Part shown: positions 55,197 to 62,281 of the stretch, piece by piece
Position numbering within the stretch: position 1 is the first letter of the stretch
Layout of the letters: every line of letters begins with the position of its first letter
Source: Hyphomicrobiales bacterium
GTDB lineage: Bacteria > Pseudomonadota > Alphaproteobacteria > Rhizobiales > Rhizobiaceae
Direction: 5' to 3'
NCBI GenBank assembly: GCA_900473805.1
Contig: UCMS01000026.1
Span: 1 to 64,000, forward strand
DNA length: 64,000 nt
Program-made: the position numbers and the translations under genes
The notes under the pieces: generated by a model
Told to the model about the DNA's origin: nothing
Seen by the model: the letters and a program-made list of their open reading frames with translations, nothing else
The model's database searches: none

Positions 55197-56051
55197 ATGT
55201 GCCTCGACTGCAGCATCAAGAGCCCGAGGGGCCTCAAGCGCCGCCACCTGATGAAACTGGCCGCCCTCGGCTTTGCCGCCGGTGGGACCGCGCCGATCGC
55301 GCTGGCATCGGAGACAAAGACGCCTCCGGCTGCAGACGCGCACGGTGCGGCCGCCCATGCAGCCGAAGCGCCACCTGAAGGCGGGCATGACGCAGCCCAG
55401 GCGGCCGAGGCCAAGCCGGCCGCCGACCCGCACGCGTCGCCGTCCGATGGGCTGACGCCGAAACAGGCACTGGCCAAACTGAAAGAGGGCAATCGCCGTT
55501 TCGTCGAGGACGCCAATGCCTGCGCTGCCGATCTTGCCGCACGGCGCACCGAGCTTGCCGCCGGCCAGCATCCCTGGGCGATCGTGCTCACCTGTTCCGA
55601 CAGCCGGGTGACGCCGGAGCTCATCTTTGGCGGCGTGACGCTCGGCGAACTCTTCGTCGTGCGCAATGCCGGCAATGTGCTCGATACCGGCGCACTCGGC
55701 ACGATCGAATACGGTACCGAACATCTGCATGCGCCGCTGGTCGTGGTGATGGGTCACAAGAAGTGCGGTGCGGTGGCAGCCGCCTGCGACGTCGTCAAGA
55801 AGGGTGTGGAACTCGAGGGTTCGATCGGCAAGATGGTGCAGCCGATCCTGCCGGTCGCTCTTTCGGCCCTGTTCACCTCGGAGGATTTCGTCGGCCAGAC
55901 GGTGCGCAACAACGCCGTTTCCGGCGCCAGGCGCATCACCGAAGAAAGCCCCATCGTCTCGCATCTGGTGGAGAGCGGCGCGGTGAAGGTGATCGCCGCC
56001 GTCTATGACATCGAGACGGGCGAAGTGCAGTTCATCGACAAGATCGCGTGA
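55197..56051 (+). CDS. Tat-exported beta-carbonic anhydrase
   Basis: It hydrates CO2 to bicarbonate. The protein has 284 residues. The N-terminus has a twin-arginine signal (LKRRHLMK at about residues 13-20, followed by an Ala/Gly-rich core), so the folded, zinc-loaded enzyme should be exported to the periplasm. A low-complexity Ala/His/Pro linker spans about residues 40-84. The catalytic domain has Cys133-x-Asp135-x-Arg137 and His187-x-x-Cys190, the complete beta-class zinc site. Beta-carbonic anhydrases are usually cytoplasmic, so the export signal is notable. Confidence 0.92.
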   Translation: MCLDCSIKSPRGLKRRHLMKLAALGFAAGGTAPIALASETKTPPAADAHGAAAHAAEAPPEGGHDAAQAAEAKPAADPHASPSDGLTPKQALAKLKEGNRRFVEDANACAADLAARRTELAAGQHPWAIVLTCSDSRVTPELIFGGVTLGELFVVRNAGNVLDTGALGTIEYGTEHLHAPLVVVMGHKKCGAVAAACDVVKKGVELEGSIGKMVQPILPVALSALFTSEDFVGQTVRNNAVSGARRITEESPIVSHLVESGAVKVIAAVYDIETGEVQFIDKIA

Positions 56052-56083
56052 GGACCATCTCCCAGCCCGGCGTTTCGGCCGAA

Positions 56084-56227
56084 CCACCCCTCCCCTTGAG
56101 GGGGAGGGTCGGACCGCAGGTCCGGGGTGGGGTGAACATTGGTGTCTCACCGCCGCCTATCATGCTCGCGGTCGATCACCCCACCCGCCGTTTCGCGGCG
56201 ACCTCCCCCCCTCAAGGGGAGGTGAGA
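56084..56227. repeat. 144-bp palindromic intergenic element
   Basis: Two related halves face each other. The left has CCTCCCCTTGAGGGGGAGG and GGGGTGGGGTGAAC; the right has GATCACCCCACCC and CCCCCTCAAGGGGAGG. Each half contains its own hairpin, and the halves are inverted copies of each other. The element fills the gap between the convergent carbonic anhydrase and GntR genes and resembles the smaller one at 16490. Confidence 0.75.
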
Positions 56228-56231
56228 TTGA

Positions 56232-56924
56232 TCATCCAACGATCGCAAAGCCTTCCGTCTCAGCCCGACCCGGAACAGGCATGGGCGCGCGGCCGATCCA
56301 TTGGACGTGGCGTTCGAGGATGCGGGCGGCTTCCGTTGCGTTTCCGGATTTCAGCGCCTCCAGGATCGCGCGGTGGTCGTGGTCGGTGCGGGCTTCCCAG
56401 GTGGCGCGCCACGCGACGAAGAGGAAGCGGGCGGAGACAGCGTGGAGATCGTCGATGACCGAAAGCAGGCGTGGCATGCCGCAGGTGGAGACGATCAGGC
56501 GGTGGAAGCGGCGGTTGGCCTCCTCCCAGGTGCGAACATCCTTGGCGTCGTCTGCATCGGCTGCGGCCAGTTCGGCGGCGGCCAGAACCTCGAGCGTGAG
56601 GTTTGGGGCGGCGTGGCGCAGCGCCAGCACCTCGAGGGCCGCGCGCATTTCGGCAACTTCGCGCACCTGCTTCAGGTCGAAACTTGCGACCCGCACGCCA
56701 CGGCGGGGCAGAGAGACGACAAGGCCCTGCGCCTCCAGCCGTCGGAAAGCTTCGCGCACCGGCACATGGCTTGCGCCGAATTCCTCGGCGATATGATCCT
56801 GCGCCAGACGCGCGCCGGGCACGAGTTCGCCATGGATGATGCGCTCCGCCAGCGCGCGGCTGATGCGGCTCGCCACCGTGTCCTTCGAGGAATCGTCGCG
56901 CGTCTTGGGCATGCGGTCATGCAT
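56232..56924 (-). CDS. GntR-family regulator, FadR/FCD subgroup
   Basis: The protein has 230 residues. The winged helix spans about residues 15-80 (ALAERIIHGELVPGARLAQDHIAEEFGASHVPVREAFRRLEAQGLV), and the all-helical FCD ligand domain follows (EMRAALEVLALRHAA, HRLIVSTCG, DHDHRAILEAL, HVQWIG) with the His/Asp residues that bind a metal and a carboxylate ligand. Its regulon is unknown. BioR also belongs to the GntR family and two BioR boxes lie 1.3 kb away, but the genes are separated by carbonic anhydrase and nothing here proves identity. An ATG at 56912 is an alternative start. Confidence 0.87.
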   Translation of the reverse strand: MHDRMPKTRDDSSKDTVASRISRALAERIIHGELVPGARLAQDHIAEEFGASHVPVREAFRRLEAQGLVVSLPRRGVRVASFDLKQVREVAEMRAALEVLALRHAAPNLTLEVLAAAELAAADADDAKDVRTWEEANRRFHRLIVSTCGMPRLLSVIDDLHAVSARFLFVAWRATWEARTDHDHRAILEALKSGNATEAARILERHVQWIGRAPMPVPGRAETEGFAIVG

Positions 56925-56985
56925 AGAGAGCGGGGCATGGCTTGTCGAGGGAGTGGGATTGCGACCTCACTCCCAATCCCTCCCC

Positions 56986-57330
56986 TCACCCATGCCGTGC
57001 GCGGCTATCCTCCGGCGCCTCGGCGCGGTCGTCCAGACCATAGTCGCGCACCACTTCGGCGACCCGCAGGCGGTAGGCGGCGAAGACGCCGCCACGGCCG
57101 GCGGACTGGGCAGCGCGGTGTTCTTCCGTCTCGCGCCAGCGGCGGACCGCCTCTTCGTCGCGCCAGAAGGAGAGCGAGAGCAGCTTGCCGCGTGTCGTCA
57201 GGCTCTCGAAGCGCTCGACGGAGATAAAGCCGTCGGTTGCCTCCAGATGGGCGCGCAGGTCTCCCGCGAGATCGAGATAGCGGTGGCGCTCGCCGATGAA
57301 AGGCACCACCTCGAAGATGACGGCGATCAT
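56986..57330 (-). CDS. antibiotic biosynthesis monooxygenase (ABM)-like protein
   Basis: The protein has 114 residues in a ferredoxin-like ABM fold (MIAVIFEVVPFIGERHRYLDLAG, then TDGFISVERFESLTTRGKLLSLSFWRDEEAVRRW). Such domains act as small monooxygenases, haem degraders or stress-related proteins. The start overlaps the stop of the NIPSNAP gene by 4 nt (ATGA), so the two are translationally coupled. Confidence 0.82.
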   Translation of the reverse strand: MIAVIFEVVPFIGERHRYLDLAGDLRAHLEATDGFISVERFESLTTRGKLLSLSFWRDEEAVRRWRETEEHRAAQSAGRGGVFAAYRLRVAEVVRDYGLDDRAEAPEDSRARHG

Positions 57331-57656
57331 GGCTGGACCTTCGAGGATGCCGGGTTGGAGACGTTCTTCAGGAAGAGGCGGTCCTCCTCCAGGATGAAGC
57401 GGGCATTCCTGGCGAATTCGTAGTTCGCCTTGCCCAGCGGATCGGCCGCGAGCTTCGCGCGATAGGACTCGTAGGCTGCCAAATTCTCGATGCGGTAGAT
57501 GCCGTAGGCCGTGGTGGCCGAGCCTTCGTGCGGGGCAAAGTAGCCGACGAGATCGGCGCCGCAGCGCGGGATCGCCTCGCCCCAGTTGCGGGCGTAAGTG
57601 GCGAAGTCCTCGCGGCCGAAGGGATCGATGCGGTAGCGGATGATGCAGGTGATCAT
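57327..57656 (-). CDS. NIPSNAP-family protein
   Basis: The protein has 109 residues with the NIPSNAP fold (IIRYRIDPFGREDFATYARNWGEAIPRCGADLVGYFAPHEG, then YRAKLAADPLGKANYEFA). The fold is related to ABM, and both genes sit in one operon, so the products might interact or act on the same substrate. The role is not known. GAGGAG lies seven bases before the ATG. The gene is divergent from an ArsR-type regulator with two palindromic operators between them. Confidence 0.85.
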   Translation of the reverse strand: MITCIIRYRIDPFGREDFATYARNWGEAIPRCGADLVGYFAPHEGSATTAYGIYRIENLAAYESYRAKLAADPLGKANYEFARNARFILEEDRLFLKNVSNPASSKVQP

Positions 57657-57710
57657 GGGAAACTCCTCGTTTGTTGCGAGGCGGGTTTGCCATGAAGGAA
57701 AGACGGGATG

Positions 57711-57728
57711 CTTCGATCGGGATCGAAG
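57711..57728. promoter_or_regulatory. candidate ArsR operator 1
   Basis: CTTCGATC-GG-GATCGAAG has perfect 8-bp arms around two bases. It lies in the divergent promoter region of the NIPSNAP operon and the ArsR gene. Confidence 0.75.
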
Positions 57729-57755
57729 TTTTACTCTCTCCCCTCGCCTTCAATA

Positions 57756-57773
57756 GTTCGACCGGGATCGAAG
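57756..57773. promoter_or_regulatory. candidate ArsR operator 2
   Basis: GTTCGACC-GG-GATCGAAG is a near copy of operator 1, 45 bp further on. Its left arm differs at two positions. Confidence 0.7.
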
Positions 57774-57825
57774 CATTGGCTACAGTGGCGAGGCAGACTG
57801 CGGTTGAAAATCCGGAGAGGATCAC

Positions 57826-58512
57826 ATGGCGGAAGGCCCAGACATTGCGCGCATCGCCTCGCTGATCGGCGATCCGGCGCGCTCGAACATGCTCTTGGCG
57901 CTGCTCGGCGGCAAGGCGCTGACGGCGACGGAGCTGGCCGGGGCTGCGGGCGTGACGCTGCAGACTGCGAGTTCGCATCTGTCGAAACTTGAAGACGGCG
58001 GGCTGCTTGCCCAGCGCAAGCAGGGGCGGCACCGCTATTTCGCGCTGGCCGATGGTCATGTCGGGGAAATGATCGAAGGCCTGATGAGTTTTTCGGCGAC
58101 GCGCGGGCACCTGCGTCATCGCACCGGGCCGAAGGAGCCGGAACTGCGAAAAGCCCGGATTTGCTACGACCATCTGGCCGGCGATTTCGGCGTGCGGATG
58201 CTCGACAGTCTCGTCGCGCAAGGGGCGATCCGGGCGGAGGACGAGGCGCTGACGCTGACGACAGAGGGTGAGGCGCTGCTCGAAACTCGGGGTCTCGGTA
58301 TCGGCAGGCTCCGCGCCAAGCGCCGTCCGCTCTGCCGCGCCTGCCTCGACTGGAGCGAGCGACGGACACATCTCGCGGGCAGTCTGGGGGCTGAACTGCT
58401 CACGCATTTTCTCGATCGCGGCCTGGCGCGGCGGGTTGAAGACAGCAGGATCATCCGGTTCTCGCCTGAGGGCGAAAGGCGGTTTCTGGCCTGGTTTCCC
58501 CTGCCCGGCTGA
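57826..58512 (+). CDS. ArsR-type transcriptional regulator with long C-terminal domain
   Basis: The protein has 228 residues. The N-terminal winged helix (IASLIGDPARSNMLLALLGG, then ATELAGAAGVTLQTASSHLSKLEDGGLL) is ArsR-like. The second half (about residues 100-228) is an extra domain of the YdfF-like type with Cys in RPLCRACLDWSERRTHLAGSLG, a possible metal or redox site. The gene is divergent from the NIPSNAP-ABM operon, and twin palindromes between them suggest that it represses both itself and that operon. Confidence 0.87.
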   Translation: MAEGPDIARIASLIGDPARSNMLLALLGGKALTATELAGAAGVTLQTASSHLSKLEDGGLLAQRKQGRHRYFALADGHVGEMIEGLMSFSATRGHLRHRTGPKEPELRKARICYDHLAGDFGVRMLDSLVAQGAIRAEDEALTLTTEGEALLETRGLGIGRLRAKRRPLCRACLDWSERRTHLAGSLGAELLTHFLDRGLARRVEDSRIIRFSPEGERRFLAWFPLPG

Positions 58513-58549
58513 AGCGTTCGGCAGCCGATATCGGACGCATTGCAAAGAA

Positions 58550-58563
58550 ACCGACTGTACGGT
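58550..58563. promoter_or_regulatory. candidate TetR operator
   Basis: ACCG-(6 nt)-CGGT lies 33 nt upstream of the SMR pump gene, within the sequence AAACCGACTGTACGGTATG. Short ACCG-type palindromes are common TetR-family sites, and a TetR gene follows the pump. Confidence 0.5.
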
Positions 58564-58596
58564 ATGTTTCTAGCTTCTCTTTTCCGGAGCCCAGCC

Positions 58597-58941
58597 ATGA
58601 ACCCTACCCTCTCCGCCTACGGCGCGCTGGCCGCGGCCATCGTGCTCGAAGTCACCGGCACGACGCTTTTGCAGAAGTCGGCGCAGTTCACCAAGCTTCT
58701 GCCGACGGCCGGCATGGTGGTGTTCTATGTCGCCTCCTTCTACCTGTTGTCACAGGCGCTGAAGGGAATGCCGCTCGGGATCGCCTATGCCATGTGGGGC
58801 GGGCTCGGCATCGTGCTGACAGCACTGATCAGCGTATTCTATCTCAAGCAGAGCCTGGATCTCGCCGCCCTCGCCGGTATCGCGCTGATCGTCACCGGCG
58901 TGGTGGTGATGAACACCCTGTCGAACACGGTCTCGCATTGA
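58597..58941 (+). CDS. SMR-family multidrug efflux protein (EmrE/QacE type)
   Basis: The protein has 114 residues and four membrane helices. The conserved proton- and drug-binding Glu is in the first helix (IVLEVTGTTLLQKS), and the family blocks KGMPLGIAYAMWGGLGIVLTALIS and GIALIVTGVVVMN are present. These small pumps exchange protons for cationic drugs or polyamines as dimers in the inner membrane. CCGGAG precedes the ATG. Its stop overlaps the start of the TetR gene by one base (TGATG). Confidence 0.92.
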   Translation: MNPTLSAYGALAAAIVLEVTGTTLLQKSAQFTKLLPTAGMVVFYVASFYLLSQALKGMPLGIAYAMWGGLGIVLTALISVFYLKQSLDLAALAGIALIVTGVVVMNTLSNTVSH

Positions 58942-59531
58942 TGCCTGCCGTTTCCTCGCCGGCCGGCGCGCCGATCTCCGCCCATCACCGCAAGAAGCAG
59001 CCGGAGCAGGTGCGGCGGGCGCTGCTCGACTGCGCTGCCCAGATCGCCGCCGAACAGGGGGCGCAAGCGATCACCATCCAGGCCGTCGCAGAACGGGCCG
59101 GTGTGACCAAGGGCGGGCTGCTGCATCATTTCGACAGCAAGCAGGCGCTGCTGGCGGCCGTCTTTTCCGACCTGCTCGAGCAGATGGACCGCGAGATCGA
59201 CCGCACGATGGCCGGCGATCCCGTGGCGCGCGGGCGCTTTACGCGGGCCTATGTGCGGGCCTGCTTTTCCGACCGGCTGCTCGGCGAGCGCAGCCTCTGG
59301 GCGGCGCTGTCGGTCGCCATCGTCTCGGAGCCGGCGCTGCGGGCTCTCTGGTCGTCCTGGCTCGACGGGCGCATGGCGCGGCATGCCGAGACGGATGGCG
59401 ATGCGAATCTGGTTGCGGTGCGCCTGGCAGCCGATGGTGTCTGGCTTGCCGACATGATGGAGAAATCGGGCGGACTCACGCGCTATCCACAATCCTTCGA
59501 GGCGGTGCTGTTGCAGATGGCAGGTGCTTGA
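58941..59531 (+). CDS. TetR-family regulator
   Basis: The protein has 196 residues. The N-terminal helix-turn-helix (RRALLDCAAQIAAEQGAQAITIQAVAERAGVTKGGLLHHFDSKQAL) is typical. The C-terminal domain resembles the group that controls SMR and polyamine-type efflux (ALWSSWLDGRMARH). It is co-translated with the pump through a one-base overlap and probably represses their shared promoter until the pump substrate binds. Confidence 0.9.
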   Translation: MPAVSSPAGAPISAHHRKKQPEQVRRALLDCAAQIAAEQGAQAITIQAVAERAGVTKGGLLHHFDSKQALLAAVFSDLLEQMDREIDRTMAGDPVARGRFTRAYVRACFSDRLLGERSLWAALSVAIVSEPALRALWSSWLDGRMARHAETDGDANLVAVRLAADGVWLADMMEKSGGLTRYPQSFEAVLLQMAGA

Positions 59532-59643
59532 GCCAGCAGCGGTGCGGTAGAGACCGGCAGACCTGCCATGCGGGGCACGCGATTGTCCTCGCGCTTGCGA
59601 TCGTGTAGGGAGCGACCATCCCCTACCCCACACGGATATTCCC

Positions 59644-60333
59644 ATGAGCAGTTTCGAGCTTACCCTTTTCGATTGCGACGGCGTTCTCGTCGATTCAGAG
59701 ATCATCGCTGCGAAGGTGGAATCGAAGCTTCTGACGGAAGCGGGCTATCCGATTTCGGTCGAGGAAATGGGCGAGCGTTTTGCCGGAATGACCTGGAAGA
59801 ACATTCTTCTGTCGATCGAGAGTGAAATCGACATTCCGCTGTCGGCCAGTCTGATCGACAAGTCCGAGCAGTTGCTCGACCAGAAGCTCGCACGGGAGGT
59901 CAAGGCGATCGACGGCGTTCAGTTCGCGCTGTCCCGCATCAAGGGGCCTCGTTGCATCTGTTCCAATTCGTCGGCGCACCGCCTCGACATGATGCTCACC
60001 AAGGTGGGCCTCAAGGACCATTTCGCGCCGCATATCTATTCGGCAAAAGATCTTGGTGCCGACAGGGTCAAGCCGAAGCCGGATATCTTCCTGCATGGTG
60101 CCAAGCAGTTCAATGTCAGCCCGTCACGCTGCGTGGTCGTCGAGGATTCCGTCCATGGCGTGCATGCGGCGCGCGAGGCCGGCATGCGAGTCATCGGCTT
60201 CACCGGGGCTTCCCACACCTATCCGTCGCATGCCGACCGTTTGACGGATGCGGGCGCCGAAACGGTGATCGCGCGGATGACGGACCTGCCGGGCGTCATT
60301 GCCGCCATGGAGGAATGGGAAGGCGCATTCTAA
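59644..60333 (+). CDS. HAD phosphatase, beta-phosphoglucomutase-like
   Basis: The protein has 229 residues. Motif I is FDCDGVLVDSE (Asp10 and Asp12), motif II is ICSNSS, motif III is RVKPKPD and motif IV is VVVEDSVHGVHAA. A helical cap between motifs I and II (about 18-85) puts it in the phosphoglycolate phosphatase/YieH group. The substrate is probably a small sugar or organic phosphate. It is convergent with the diacylglycerol-kinase-like gene, with only 17 bp between stops. Confidence 0.88.
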   Translation: MSSFELTLFDCDGVLVDSEIIAAKVESKLLTEAGYPISVEEMGERFAGMTWKNILLSIESEIDIPLSASLIDKSEQLLDQKLAREVKAIDGVQFALSRIKGPRCICSNSSAHRLDMMLTKVGLKDHFAPHIYSAKDLGADRVKPKPDIFLHGAKQFNVSPSRCVVVEDSVHGVHAAREAGMRVIGFTGASHTYPSHADRLTDAGAETVIARMTDLPGVIAAMEEWEGAF

Positions 60334-60350
60334 GGCCCGCCTCGCGGCTC

Positions 60351-61271
60351 TCACATCCTGACCGTCAGGGCCGCCGGAAGGATTTCCGCAACGAATCCGC
60401 CGCGAACAGGATTTTCGCCATCAACCTCGACCGGGAAACGGGCGGGGTCGTGTGGACGAAGTTCGATACGGCGTCCTCGGTGGAAGCTCAGCAGGGGATG
60501 ACCGAGGTGTCCGGCCGAATAAAGACTCTTCAGTAAACCAAGCAGGCCGAGAGTGCTCTCCTCACGCATCACCGCAAGGTCGAACAGACCGTCGGCCAGA
60601 TCGGCCTGTGGCGTGATGTGCATGCCGCCGCCGAACCAGCCGCCATTGGCGATGGCCGCAATCGCCAGCCGCCCCTCGTGCACCCGCATTCCGTCGACCA
60701 GGATGTCAAAGCTGTAGGGCCGATAGCGCAGGATCGCCACGACGGAGAAGAGCAGGAAGCGCAGCGGGCCGGTGACGATCTTGCGGCGACCACCCGCATT
60801 GACGGCATCGACGATTTCCCCCGATATTCCAACGCTGGTGATGTTGGCGAAGTAACGACGCTGTTCGTTGTCCCTGGTATCGCGGGCGATCAGAAGCCCG
60901 GCATCGATCTTGCGGGGCGTCGCTGCGGCAATGCGCCGGGCGAGTTCGCCGAAATCGCTTGGCGGCGAAAAGTTGCGGACGAAGTCGCAACCTGTGCCGA
61001 TCGGCAGGAATGCGAGCGGTGTATCCGGGCGGCTTGAGGTGAGGACACCGTGGACGACATCACTGATCGTTCCATCGCCGCCGGCCACGATCATCAGATC
61101 GCAACCGCGTTCGGCCTGCTCGCGCGCCAGACGGATGGCATCGCCGCTGGAACGGCTCTCATGAATTTCGAGACGGGGAAACTGCGCCGAAAAGGCATTC
61201 TCCGCTGCCCGCCAGACCTTTGTCTGCCTGCGCCCACCCGCGACCGGGTTCCTGATGATGACGGCCTTCAC
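60351..61271 (-). CDS. diacylglycerol/lipid kinase family protein (YegS/DagK-like)
   Basis: The protein has 306 residues. The ATP-binding GGDGT lies at residues 64-68, after the family start KAVIIRNPVAGG. LPIGTGCDFVRNF provides the second glycine motif; its GTGCDF form is a common variant of GTGNDF with Cys in place of Asn. The C-terminal half is the beta-sandwich with GGGMHITPQADLADGLFDL. It phosphorylates a lipid such as diacylglycerol or a sphingoid base. The start is a GTG at 61271 with GGGGAG upstream. Confidence 0.87.
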   Translation of the reverse strand: MKAVIIRNPVAGGRRQTKVWRAAENAFSAQFPRLEIHESRSSGDAIRLAREQAERGCDLMIVAGGDGTISDVVHGVLTSSRPDTPLAFLPIGTGCDFVRNFSPPSDFGELARRIAAATPRKIDAGLLIARDTRDNEQRRYFANITSVGISGEIVDAVNAGGRRKIVTGPLRFLLFSVVAILRYRPYSFDILVDGMRVHEGRLAIAAIANGGWFGGGMHITPQADLADGLFDLAVMREESTLGLLGLLKSLYSAGHLGHPLLSFHRGRRIELRPHDPARFPVEVDGENPVRGGFVAEILPAALTVRM

Positions 61272-61384
61272 CTGAAACACTCCCCAACCGCCGACCCCAC
61301 CGGCGGCCCACCTGTCGACCATGCACTATGCGCCGCGAAGGTCTTTCATCGCAGCGACGATCGTCACAGATTAGAGAGGGGAAG

Positions 61385-61987
61385 TTACTTTTTCTTTTTG
61401 CCCGCGTCGAAGCCGACATAGACGCGCGTCATGCCAGAGACGTTTCCGGGAACCGTGACCTGCTTGTTGTAAACGAACTGGGTCGGCTGGTTCACGTCGG
61501 CGAGGGTCACCGGATACTGTTCGACCTCGGAGAAGACCTCCTGATCGCCATCGACCACGGTCACGCGGATCGGCAGGTTGATAGCGCCGGCCTTGCCCTG
61601 CGGCCCAGAGGTCAGGCGACCCTGCAACAGCGCCGTGATGGTGAGCGTCGTGTCGGTGCGCGAGCAGGCGCGGGTCGTATCGGCAAGCGATGCCTGGAAG
61701 ACGACGTCCTTGGGATCTTCGCTCTTCGACTTGGCATAGGTGCGATAGAAGGAGGTTCCGTCACGCAGCGAGATCTGCGGGCAGAAGCCCTGGACGAAAG
61801 GCTGAACCGATCCGTTTTCGCTGACCTGCATGGCCGGTTGTGCCGCAGGTTGCGCTGCCGTCTCAGGCGAGGACAGGCCGAGGCTCGACCCCATGCTTCC
61901 GGCATTGCAGCCGCCGAGCGCCATCATCAACGAAACGACCAAGACACCACGCGACACGTTTACAGACACGAGATTCACCTTCCGCAT
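61385..61987 (-). CDS. lipoprotein of unknown function
   Basis: The protein has 200 residues. The signal peptide ends in LGGC at about residue 27, which becomes the lipidated Cys. A Gln/Pro/Ala-rich linker leads to a beta-rich domain (VVFQASLADTTRACSRTDTTLTITALLQGRL, PVTLADVNQPTQFVYNKQVTVP) that ends in a Lys-rich tail. I recognise no catalytic motif. A longer in-frame start at 62017 would move the signal peptide away from the N-terminus, so 61987 was chosen. The gene is divergent from thrC. Confidence 0.78.
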   Translation of the reverse strand: MRKVNLVSVNVSRGVLVVSLMMALGGCNAGSMGSSLGLSSPETAAQPAAQPAMQVSENGSVQPFVQGFCPQISLRDGTSFYRTYAKSKSEDPKDVVFQASLADTTRACSRTDTTLTITALLQGRLTSGPQGKAGAINLPIRVTVVDGDQEVFSEVEQYPVTLADVNQPTQFVYNKQVTVPGNVSGMTRVYVGFDAGKKKK

Positions 61988-62281
61988 GCTCGGCCGAAAA
62001 AGCCGGAAAACAGTCAAACTTGAGGCTTTTCAGCGCCCTTGCGGATGGTCTATACCAGCGGCCACGACAAAAATCGATTGGGTAGCCGGCAATTTGAGTC
62101 AATTTTCGATCTGCCATCCAGCACCCTTCGTGCGCCAGCAGGCCCGCCCCACAACCGGCATTGCCGGGCTTGCGAAATTCAGCCGCCCGGTCTGGCGCAA
62201 AATGGCAAACCTCTTTATCGAAATCGCCATAGGTTTGCGATCGCCAACGATCCGGACAACACACGCTCAAGGATAAGCAAC

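Noticed and set aside
56232..56924. Identification of the GntR regulator as BioR
   Set aside because: BioR is a GntR-family protein and its boxes are near, but no feature in the sequence distinguishes this protein from the many other FCD-type regulators, so I did not name it.
61328..62023. A 231-codon frame antisense to the lipoprotein before thrC
   Set aside because: The minus-strand gene has a clear lipoprotein signal; the antisense frame has none and is Arg/His-rich as expected of a shadow.
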